Origin: Annona cherimola
Lineage: Eukaryota; Streptophyta; Magnoliopsida; Magnoliales; Annonaceae
Length of the DNA stretch: 64,000 nt
Direction: 5' to 3'
Assembly: GCA_030490835.1 (NCBI GenBank)
Contig: CM059973.1
Location: forward strand, 84,707,221-84,771,220
Made by a program: the position numbers and the translations under genes. The notes beneath the pieces were generated by a model. It had not been told where the DNA came from and ran no database searches. It worked only from the letters and a program-made list of their open reading frames with translations. Every line of letters starts with the position of its first letter. Position 1 is the stretch's first letter. Positions 1 to 10,083 of the stretch are shown here, in pieces.

Positions 1-159
1 GCGTTTCATATTGCTGGTCTCTCAAAGTAGCTTATATGTTTCATGATATTGATTAATGTAGTCAGAACTAAGTAGTTAAGGATGCTATACTAAGACTAGT
101 GGGAGAGTGGGTGACCTCATGGGAAGTGGCAGTTCAGACCCTGTTAAGATGCCTTTTTT

Positions 160-174
160 GGGGGGGGGGGGGGG
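160..174 (+). repeat. poly(G) run
   Basis: Fifteen consecutive G residues directly after a T run. It lies in the expected intron or upstream part of the receptor-kinase gene. No coding exon is recognised in 1-420. Confidence 0.9.
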
Positions 175-420
175 TGCGTGTGGCTTGCTCAAAACAGGAA
201 ATTGCTCAATATTGTGCCTAGGGCTTGACAATTGGTATTAGAACCTACCGTCAAGCTATATTCGTCATGCAGAAGTGTAAACAACTTGGTGATAAGAGTG
301 CTACTATATGGATTGTTTTAAAATTGAATCACAGGATACTAATTTCTTCATGGATTTTAATTATTTTATTATGTAGTGCATTGAAACCTCTATCTTATTG
401 CCTCCAACTGATGATTGTAG

Positions 421-3400
421 GTACTTGCAGAATAATTTATTATCTGGCACAGTGCCTCGTGGTCTTCTTAGAAAAGGCCTTCTTTCAAAGTGGGTATTTT
501 TCTTCTTTGTTGGCATGCTGCTATTCTAAAGACTTAATTCATGTATTCATGTTCGTCATTAGATTGAAAGTCAAACATTAATGCACAACACTTAGTTGTG
601 AAATTTGCTTCATACCCTTTGGAATTCTGAGAAGTTATTTAAATTGGTAGTAGTGAAGAATGAAAAGCAATGTTCCTAGAGATTTTACAAGTGATTGGAT
701 CCTTTTTCCATTCATTTGCTTCTTTTTGACTTTTTGAACAATAAGTGTAAAACTGCTAAGATTCAAAACCTAGACTAAATACATACACACATTTGCTATA
801 TTTTGACTATGCCATGCAATATTTGACTTAGGAACCAAAGGTTATTGCGAAAAAGACTGCTGCAAATTGCAAATTTTTCCTAAGGTGAAATTTGCTTCAT
901 ATCCTTTATAAAACTAAAAAGCTGTTTGCGTTGGTTTTGTTTCACATATAAAAGCAAATTTTACTCCTTGCCTGGAAGTTGTAGTTAAGAGCGATTGGAA
1001 ATCTGGATTCTTTTCTTTTCGATTCATTTGTTTCTTTTCACTTTTTGAGCTGTATGTATAAAATTGCAAGGTTGAAAATCTAGACCAAATACGTAAACAC
1101 ATTTACTATATTTAGGCTATTCCATGCAGCAGTTGACTTAAGAACCAGAGGTTATTGTCAAAAAGATGCAGCAAATGTTGCCCGGGGGCACATATTTGAA
1201 TGTGGAAACAGTCAATAGTGGAAAGGCTTAGCAGGAATCATGTAATTGAACTCCAACATTTGTGATGTTAATGGTGATAATAATGGTTTTGCAACTGGAG
1301 GTGACAGGTTCAAGTCACAGGAAACTGCCTGATTTTGACAAATCAAGGATGAGTCTACATACATGGATGCCCCTTTGCGGATCTTGCAATGTGCAGGAGC
1401 TCTTGGCACCAGGTTGACCCTTTTGGTTGATCATGATGGAGCTCAAGCTTTGCCTTTAGTGAAATAGTTTGTTCCCACGTGCGTCACTGCCTCCATGGTC
1501 ATTTTAAAGTCACCTTCTTTGGACGTTGTTGAATAGAAGATTTCAGCACAAAATAGCGATAGCTTATGGGCAGCAACAGAACTTTCTTAGCTGTAAGCAG
1601 AAAATTTTCAATGGCTAGAAGATTTGTTGAAATTGGTGAAGAGGAATTCATTAATTCCAAACCTTAATTTGTTTTGATGTTCTCAATATTCTGATTATTA
1701 ATCTGTCGTAAGGAGATTTCTCTTACCATTTAGTGCTGGCAGATTTAAGTCTCACTTCTATCGACAGGTTTTCTTAATCCGATATGATGATGTCAGGTTA
1801 ATTTCCAAATTTTATTTATAACTCAAACTCCAATAATAGCCAAGTGATAGTGTTGGAAGAATCAGATGATTACCAGATGATATATTGTAGGCAGTAATGT
1901 AAACATCACATTCATACAAAAAAGAAATTTCGTTGTTATAGATTGGAGACTTGAGAACAAATCCAGAAACCCTTAGAATTTAAAAAGCCATTTCTGGAGA
2001 AGAAGATCCAGAAACTATAAATTTCGTGGTGAAGGAGCCATTAAAATTTTACTACAAAATAACAGCCATTATTCCCACTGAACACTGGGATTTATACTTT
2101 ATATACTTTTCATCTTTAATCTGTTACCTTAATGCTGAATCTGTTTAGTTATTCGATTGTTTCTCCCAGCTTCTCTGGAAATGGAAATCTTCATTATCAG
2201 AAGAGCAAACAAAATCTCATCAAGCCTGTTGTTGGAGCAGCAGTTGGAGCAGCAGTTCTGGCTTTGGCTATATTTTTGTGTTTGTTCTTTGTGCACCGAA
2301 GAAAGAAGGATTCTGAGGGTCTGACTATGGAACTTTTTGTTTTCCTTGTTCTATTCAAAAATATCAAATGATTAATGCCCATCATTCCTTCTTTTTCTTC
2401 CTTTGATGCCTTGGTTGTTTATAGAGGATCTTGCTATGGCCCTGCCTTCCCAGAAGCTAGCTTCACTCTTCACTGAAGCTACCACAGAAACAGCACATTC
2501 CTTTCACTTGTCTGAAATTGAGGAGTCAACAGCACAATTCAGGAAACGTATTGGTGCTGGTGGCTATGGAGTAGTATACTATGGAAAGATGGCAAATGAA
2601 AAGGAAATTGCTGTTAAAGTTCTTACCAGCAATACTTACCAGGGGAAGCGTGAGTTTTCGAATGAGGTAACTTCATGTTAAGATATTTGGAGGAATGGCA
2701 TCTTTTACCAATTAGAAGTTGACACTATTAATAGTTCTGCTGAACTTTTCAAATCATCTTCTCTATATTATGTTGTTATTAATGCGTATACATAACCTCC
2801 TTTTGTAAAACTCTAAAAGTATAACCAAAAAAGAAAGGGGGGAAACTTCAAAGCGATCACTTCTACTTTTTCCTATTCTTTAGTTCCTCCTATGCTCTTA
2901 TCTTTAATTCTTTATTTCAAATTTAACAGCTTTTCCTCAAAAGTATAAATAACGCAAGAGAAATGAAGAGTCATGTACCGAAAATTTCATAAAACACCAG
3001 TTATTGAATATCTAGCTAGGCAAAATTATCGCCAACTATTAAATGCATAGATATGCATGTTAAAATAGAAATAGTTGTGAATAAGTAACACTGATTTGAT
3101 TTGTTCCACTTTATCTTTATTCATTCTATGGGCATGTTTGATACTCTAGAAAAAAATGTGGAAAAGTTGTGGGAAGAAGTTTGGAAAAGATGAGAGAGTG
3201 ATGTGATAATATAGAGGTAATAACTAGAAGTAAAGGGTAATTATATGGAAGAATGTGTAGAAATGATTGGAAAACAGAGTAGTTGTACGAAAGGATGTGT
3301 AGAAAAGATTGAAATGTAGGATAGTTTTTTTATTTTTATTTTTTATTGCGTCACCCACCTTGGATGACTAGGCAACCGACAGAGGACAGCTTCAGGGTAG

Positions 3401-6290
3401 GGCTAATGAGGCAACATACCTTTACCCAACTTTGAACCCTGAACTTCCCACCTTACGCACTCCTCACTCACTCATGTCAACTACTTGGTTATCCAAGTGG
3501 TAACAAAAGTAGGGTAGTTGTATGGATAAGTTTTGTGGGATTTTTTTTTTTGGTTTACCAAACACACCTTTTGTTTAATATCATCCCTATATGACTAACA
3601 TCATCGCCTATTCTTTTTCTTCTCTTTACATTTCTTTCATCTTAAAGCAAAGACATCCATATTCTTATATTTTCTTTATTTACAATCTGTAACAACTATA
3701 CTTGCTGAAATTAATCCGTAACAATGAGTATTTCATACAGGTGGCACTGCTTTCAAGAATACATCATAGAAACCTTGTCCAATTTGTTGGCTTTTGCCAA
3801 GAAGAAGGGAGAAGTATCCTTGTTTATGAGTTCATGCATAATGGAACATTAAAGGAACATCTTTATGGTAAGTCTCATTTACTACTGAATTCAAGGGCGT
3901 TATGCTTTATAAGCTAATTGCAATTACTTGGGACAAAGCCTAAATCACATGGGAATTTCAATTAGACGCTACTTGGCTATGTGATTATTATAGGTCGTGT
4001 CATCCAGGATGGAGCTTTGAGTTGGATACAGCGCCTTGAGATTGCTGAAGATGCTGCAAAAGGTTTTGTCAATCATGGCTCCCATTTAACTTTCAAAGTT
4101 TACCTTCTTCTGATGCCATGGTTTTAATGGTTTTTAAACTTCTTTTAGGGATCGAGTACCTTCATACTGGCTGTGTCCCTCCTGTTATTCACAGGGACCT
4201 GAAAAGCAGCAATATCCTTCTTGACAAGAACATGAGAGCAAAGGTTGCAGATTTTGGTCTTTCCAAACTTTCAGGAGATGGGTCCACTCACGTAACTAGC
4301 ATAGTCCGTGGGACTGTTGGATACCTCGATCCTGAGTAAGGCATTAGACATTTAGATTATGTTTTTGTTGTGAAGCTTGAGTCTGCCATCATGCTTAAGC
4401 ACGTTTGCATTTGGTTCTGATCCATAAGTTTTCTAGTGGCATCATATTCGTTTCATCTGGCAACCAAACATGCTCAATTAGTTTAACTCATTGAAGTTAA
4501 GTGAAGTACATGGTTCAGTCTGATTAAAAACTAATGCGGCCAGATGAGATCAAATGAAAATGCAAGATTCAGTCTGATTAAAATTGATGTGACAAGATGA
4601 TACGGACTATTTAAAGGGGCAGCTCTGCATTTTCAAATTTTGTCTCAATGATCATATTACAAAGTGGCTAATCTTTTGTTGAACCATCCAAACATATATC
4701 TCCTATAACATTTATATTATTAGCATGGTGCTATAGGCCATATTTGGTAATGTGAAAGTAAGAATTTGAAGAAGAGGTTGACTAGCATATGCAATTATAA
4801 AGTGAGATTGAGAAAATGATACAGTTGCCAAGCCTAACCACCAAGACGCGGTAGAAACTCCATGATAGGTTCCAGGTTGAGAAACAGTATTTTCTGCCAA
4901 ACAGATATTCTAGTTGTTGGAAGGGATTGGTTCTAGGATCTCCATGATAGAACTTGGGATGCAGAGGATCCATTCTTGCAAAAGTATTGAGCACAGGCTG
5001 AACTTTTGGCTCTCCACTGTCCCATAAGTCTTCAAAAGTGGGTGTTATGCTTGGTACATATATGGCCTCTGGTATGCGATAGCACAATGCTATGTATTTA
5101 ACCTTCATCCCAGAAGAAATGACATATATTCTCTGATGCAGGTATTATGTTTCTCAGCATTTAACAGACAAGAGTGATGTTTATAGCTTTGGTGTGATTC
5201 TACTTGAGCTGATCTCAGGTCGAGAGGCTTTGTCTAATGAGAGTTTTGGCCCTGACTGCCGCAATATAGTCCAGTGGGTTAGTCCCTTGTATCTATTTTT
5301 TAAGACATGTATACTTTGGATACTTTGCTTTCTATTTCAACCATGTTCATTGTTTTCTCCTGTAAACATGTATACTTTGGATTCTTTGCTTTCTATTTCA
5401 ACCATGTTCATTGTTTTCTCCTGTAAACATGTATACTTTGGATACTTTGCTTTCTATTTCAACCATGTTCATTGTTTTCTCCTGTAACTTTTACTAGCCT
5501 GCTTTTAAAGATGTGAGTTAATCATTGGGTAGACTACATCCAAGGGTATTTATCTGAAAATTCGTCGTGATCAGACAATATTTCTCACCAAAGTACTTTT
5601 TTTGGAGAAGAACAGATGGAGAACCGGCCTAGGCTTATACTGTATTATTTTTTTCAGAACACAGAATCGGTCAGATTCTGTTAGGTGTGGTCAAGGACGT
5701 TTGGCCATGGCCTACCTATTGATTTTTTTTTTTTCTTTTATTAAAAATCTCGTAGATGCTTTCCGCTCAGTATGAACAGCAAGTTGCTGGTGCTTGAGTA
5801 GAAGAAAGTTGGACATCAACTTTGCAATCCTAATCTTCTTCACGAACATTTTTAGCTTTTAACACTTCCTAGATGCCTTTGTTTAATTGCGTACGCTAAA
5901 GGCAAATCTAGCATCTTCTGTCAGGAGTATTAACCATATTCGTTCTACGAAAAATTGCAGGCGAAGTCCCAAGTTGAGACTGGAAATGTCCAAGGAATGG
6001 TTGACCCATCAATTCGAGGTGGGTTCAGAATGCAATCAATGTGGAAGATCATTGAGAAGGCATTGATGTGTGTTCAAACTTATGGGAGGCTGAGGCCATC
6101 AATATCAGAAGTGCTGAAGGATATTCAAGAGGCGATCTCAATTGAGAAGAGTCCAGAGTTGGGTGATGGTTCGTCGGGTACATTTGATGGATCTGTGCAT
6201 TCCCCCTCCCATGCAGGATCCCAGGACCTAAGTGTATTTGAGCCTGTCATTCCATGCGATGACCCAATTGCATTCCCATCAGCTCGATAA
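421..6290 (+). CDS. LRR receptor-like kinase, 3' part (At2g37050-like)
   Basis: Membrane receptor kinase that should relay an extracellular signal by Ser/Thr phosphorylation; the ligand is unknown. Visible exons: 421-493, 2170-2318, 2425-2666, 3741-3867, 3994-4062, 4149-4335, 5142-5277, 5961-6290 (stop TAA). In order they encode the last LRR ([12 protein letters not shown]), a juxtamembrane SGN motif, one transmembrane helix rich in Ala/Val/Leu followed by HRRKK, then a full kinase: glycine loop [11 protein letters not shown], catalytic AVKV lysine, HRDLKSSN loop, DFGLSK, and activation segment [11 protein letters not shown]. The C-terminal tail ends PIAFPSAR. The malectin-like domain and most LRRs lie upstream of the window. 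All junctions from 2170 onward keep frame. The first visible one (493 to 2170) is off by one base, so a 1-bp error, a real frameshift or a missed small exon is possible. Family assignment by recalled similarity to At2g37050. Confidence 0.88.
3130..3568. mobile_element. Tourist-like MITE interrupted by a SINE
   Basis: Begins GGGCATGTTTGATACTC and ends CCAAACACACC, the inverted termini of the Tourist-like family seen many times in this window. It has the same internal landmarks (GTGATGTGATA, GTAGAAATGATTGGAAAA, GTAGTTGTA). The two halves are separated by a tRNA-derived insertion at about 3329-3508. Lies in intron 3 of the visible receptor-kinase structure (2667-3740). Confidence 0.7.
3329..3508 (-). 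mobile_element. SINE-like element, minus strand
   Basis: Read on the minus strand it has a tRNA-like head (TAACCAAGTAGTTGACATGAG, then GGGTTCAAAGTTGGG as a weak B box) and ends in an A-rich tail (AAATAAAAATAAAAAAAC). It splits a Tourist-like MITE. GTAGGATAG on one side and GTAGGGTAG on the other look like an imperfect target duplication. A relative lies at 47861-47980. Confidence 0.6.
4840..5030. repeat. dispersed repeat, copy 1 (intron)
   Basis: Sequence in a receptor-kinase intron that closely matches 17293-17480 in the same orientation. Shared blocks include GATATTCTAG, TGTTGGAAGGGAT, TTCTAGGATCTCCATG and TTGARCACAGGCTGAA. The minus strand is open for 108 codons (5108-4782), but no protein family is recognised. 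No terminal repeats were found, so the class is unknown. Confidence 0.65.
5305..5487 (+). repeat. tandem repeat, 3 x 61 bp
   Basis: Three nearly identical 61-bp units start at 5305, 5366 and 5427, each beginning ACATGTATACTTTGGAT. They lie in the intron after the 5142-5277 kinase exon. Units differ by very few bases, which points to recent expansion. Confidence 0.93.
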
Positions 6291-7216
6291 GTTCAGCAGG
6301 TGGATCTGGCAGCTCCAGCTCTCCCTTTGGATGTTGACCTCTGGTGGGAGTGGGATAAACCGAATTATCTGGCCAAGTTGTGGTCTCCATTCCTTCCCAT
6401 GGATTTGGAATAGCAATCAGAAAATCTTCGTTTTCCAGGATGGATTATGGCCCTGCCTTCTGAGTTTAACATGTAATCCAGCTTTGCTAAATATTATTCG
6501 CGGCCCTGCGATGGATGGATACTTTTGTTGGGATTTGTAAGTTATGTGTGGGGTGTCAGATGAATTTCATGACTGAGATCTGATTCTTGAATCTTTGGGT
6601 TGCAGTTTCAAGCCGTCCATCGTCTTGATTAGAGGGCCAAAGCATTAAGTTGTGCCCGGAATAATATGGCGTTGAGGCCGTGCATTTCTTTGGTATAATT
6701 TATTTGTTTGATGTTTCCACGTTTGTTTTAAAACTTAAAACGAATTGTTGGCTGTTTTACTTGCAAAACAGTATGTGTTCTTCTCAAATATTCCGTAGTA
6801 ACATGAAACATGGAAAAAGTAAAAATTTTAAATCTATTCATATTGACATGGTCTCAGGGGTTTCGTTCCATTTTATTTTTTGTGTTTTCAATTTCCTTTG
6901 GTGATTGTTGTCAGCATTTGCTTTGCGACGGATGATTGTAATTGGGACCTGTTTTAGCCATTAGCTACGCATCCCTAGTCCCATCAGCTGACGATATGCT
7001 GTGCTGGGGGCGCATCATGAGCAATAATGTGTGGAGCAGCCTTTCTCACATGCCACTTACGCAGTTACGCTCCAAACAAAGCGTGGCCACGTTGACCAAC
7101 CAGCCTTCAGCTCGGTATTGTGCGCCGCCCCATGCTTGCTTTTCAGGCTCTGAACTGGCCTTGCGATCCTTTACAGACGTCAAATGCAGCACCCAACCTC
7201 TGACACCAAGGGTGTG
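6291..7216. other. 3' flank of receptor kinase
   Basis: Contains the kinase gene's probable 3' UTR and spacer. Short open frames here do not resemble known proteins. No clear second gene seen. Confidence 0.5.
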
Positions 7217-7224
7217 TTTGGTAG

Positions 7225-8130
7225 TACGGGTGTAAATCGGGTCGGGTTGACAAGTGTTTGCACAAATATAATCCTAATTCACTTTGTAAAATCACAACCC
7301 AATCCTACTTTCAACCCTACTTTTCACATCTTAATCCAACCCACCTTAAATCGGTTCGGTTCGGGTTAGAAATCGGGCTAATAGATTACACATGTTATCA
7401 ATGCTAGTTAAACTTTTGTTTACCTGAATTTGTAAAATAATAAAAATAATGATAATTATAAAAACAATAAGTATCAATAAAAGTTCTACATAGCTCAAAA
7501 GTGGAGGATAAGTTTAGTAATTGATTCGCTTTTTTGTTTTTGTATTTTTGAGCAATCGATGTTCTTTGCAAGTCAAAAAGTGAAAGCCAAGTAAAATTAT
7601 TGCAGAAAATTTTGCAAAATAGAAAAATGAATATTATAGTCTTACTTACCTTCTTAGTTGGCTTCCAATCAAAGCTAAAAATATCTTAAGTTCTCAATTG
7701 ACCTGTTATGTTATTCTAACTCACCAATGCAAGCAAATATCTAAACAACCTATTTACGATGCAATATAACCAAATAATCCAAACACAATTTCACAACTAA
7801 TTAACCAAATATATTTCAAACAAAATAAATTCAAACAACATTTGACAACCAAATAGTCAAACATATTTCCAAACTCCACACAATTTTATTTAAATATCTA
7901 AGCAATATGAATAAAATACACTGTCATAAATATATGCAAATACATATCTTTATGAAATCGGGTCGGGTCGGGTTGACCGACCCCTAACCCAACCCAACCC
8001 ATTTTTAAAATCGGGTCGGGTTGAACCCAATTTTTAAAAACCAAATTTCCAAAACCTCAACCCAACCATGGTATAAATCGGTTCAGGTTGATGCGGGCTC
8101 GGGTTGAACCCAACCCTATTTACACCCCTA
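7225..8130. mobile_element. non-autonomous hAT-like element, 906 bp
   Basis: Terminal inverted repeats: left end TACGGGTGTAAATCGGGTC, right end (reverse complement) TAGGGGTGTAAATAGGGTT. Flanked by a perfect 8-bp direct repeat TTTGGTAG at 7217-7224 and 8131-8138. TIRs plus an 8-bp duplication are the hAT hallmark. The interior is AT-rich with GGGTCGGGTTG-type blocks near both ends and no transposase frame. The target was the GGTGTGTTTGG end of a Tourist-like element. Confidence 0.85.
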
Positions 8131-8137
8131 TTTGGTA

Positions 8138-8674
8138 GGGTGTGTTTGGCAACCGTTAAAAAATAAGTTAAAATTTTTCAATCTAAAATTTTTCTCACTT
8201 TATAATTATTATATTTTTTAATTATTTTTTCACATTTTCCTATACAACTACCTTACTTTTTAATCATTTCTACACAACTAATCTATCTATTTTAACTTTA
8301 TTATCCTTACTACTCTTTATTACTCCTATCATATTACATCATTTGATAACTTTTACTCTTTAAAATTTTTCATCAAAAGTTTTACTCATTCTCAAACGCA
8401 CCTGTAATGTATAAAATTTTTGATGAAAAGTTTTGGAGATTAAAAGTTGTCAAATGATGTGATATGATAGGGGTAATGATGAGTAGTAAAGAGGATAAAA
8501 TTAAAATAGATAGGTTAGTTGTATAGATAGTTGTGTAGAAATAATTGAAAAGTAGGGTAGTTGTAGAGGAAAATGTGAAAAAATGATTAAAAAATATGAT
8601 AGTTGTAGAGAGTGAAAAGTTTTAGATTGAAAAGTTTTAACTTGACATTTTTTATCAATTGCCAAACACACTCC
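8138..8674. mobile_element. inverted pair of Tourist-like MITEs
   Basis: One copy runs forward from GGGTGTGTTTGGCAACC to about 8401. A second, inverted copy runs from about 8406 and ends GCCAAACACACTCC at 8674. Matching landmarks appear in opposite orientation (ACATTTTCCTATACAAC versus its complement near 8570), so the 537 bp form a long imperfect palindrome. Confidence 0.75.
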
Positions 8675-9679
8675 AAATGTTGAGATGTCCAGTTTTTTTT
8701 TTTTTTTTTTCCAAATTTCGAGGTGTCCAGTTAAAAAGTTAAAACCGCTAACAATGGGATATGAAACGGGTGCCAATACGAGGACCCAATGGATCTAGGC
8801 CATGTTCGGCTACTTTAAAGTTGGGTTCCAACTTTCGAAAATTTTAACTTTTTAGAATTTTCTTATTTTTCAATAGAAAATTTCACCTTATTATTATTTA
8901 TTGAGGTGGCATATACCTGCAACAACAAACTTATTTTTTCAACCGATTATAATATTACCATACAATGATTGCTAACATCATCTAAATACCTTAATTTTCT
9001 AAACGGAAAATTCAAGACCTTTAACAATATTTTTAATATAAGAATGTGTCATTGCAACAATGCAATCAAACAGTTGTACCTATTCATCTCTTATCTTGCA
9101 ACTTAAATTATCCTAAATATATTTTTGAATTCTTGAGCAACGGATATAAATCTATTAATGTATTAACAGGAGACATTGCTTTTGAAAATGAGAGGCAAAG
9201 CTTCCCCACAATCAGAGTTAAACTCAAGATGCCTGGCAGAAAAGGTGAAAATTTCACCAGTCGACCTATGCCGGGAATGCAACTATACTTAAGCTTGACA
9301 TGTGAATGACGTCGTACAAGGGCATTCTTCATCATTTTTGCTACGTTACTTGCATTGAAATAACATTGATCCATTTCCTGAGCACTATTGATCATTTATA
9401 CTGTGTTAAATCTTGACCATTCCGTACAATTTTAATAGTAAAGTTTATTCATTTGTATTTATTTATGATTTAAAAAATTGATTTAGCTGCAAATTTATAT
9501 GTTCTAATAAAAACTTCAAAATCATTTGATCAGAGTAAATATGCAACTTTAAACATTGAAAATTAGTATATAATATATAAAACTTCTAATATATGTGATT
9601 TTTTGGTATTATAAATGCATATCGATAAATATGATTACTGATTTGAACTTAAAACTCAATAAATAAAAAGCAACTGGTT
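8675..9679. other. AT-rich spacer, no gene seen
   Basis: No conserved protein, RNA gene or clear terminal repeats recognised. Open frames at 9046-9309 (+) and 9395-9108 (-) overlap each other and look fortuitous. A poly(T) run lies at about 8693-8710. Confidence 0.45.
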
Positions 9680-9790
9680 GTGTGACCAAGGCTTAGCTAC
9701 TCCAATAAATTTAAAAAAAAAAGCTTAGCTACTAACCTACGCGTGAGAATTCAGGGTTCGAATTTATTGAGTAGCTTTTCCTTTAATATT
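9680..9790 (+). mobile_element. SINE-like fragment
   Basis: tRNA-like A-box region (TGTGACCAAGGCTTAGCTAC) and a B-box-like GGGTTCGAA about 75 bp later. CTTAGCTACT occurs twice, on either side of an A-rich stretch. Short and degenerate. Confidence 0.4.
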
Positions 9791-10063
9791 AATTGAGTGG
9801 AAGAATTAAAGATATAAATTTCACAAAGTTGAAGCACGTGTATGCTTTTCACTCAGTAGTTGGTAGACTACCATCCTTCAACATCGCACTAATATTTGCA
9901 TTTTTCATTTACCACTTGAATATCCCATGCTATGCGGCTAAGAAATAAATGCCTCCTGTACCCGCACAGTGCTTGTACCCTGCACGAGGTTGAGATGGAT
10001 TCGTCTCTTTCTCAGTGAGCGAGGTAGGAGAGTAACAAAGAGAGATCTTGTAAAACGTACGAT

Positions 10064-10083
10064 AAGAGAGAGAGAGAGAGAGA
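10064..10083 (+). repeat. (GA)n tract abutting NPF start codon
   Basis: GA dinucleotide run ending directly before the ATG at 10084. The decayed paralogue at 27179 has a GT then GA run in the same place, so this is an inherited 5'-leader feature of this NPF group. Confidence 0.85.

Noticed and set aside
225..581. 118-codon open frame over the first LRR exon
   Set aside because: It is in a frame other than the LRR-coding one and has no recognisable similarity.
4782..5108. Minus-strand 108-codon frame in a kinase intron
   Set aside because: Part of a dispersed repeat; the second copy near 17300 does not keep it open, so it is not called a gene.
7955..8110. GGGTTG/AACCC runs resembling telomere repeats
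   Set aside because: Irregular spacing, and they are the subterminal parts of a hAT-like element, not TTTAGGG arrays.
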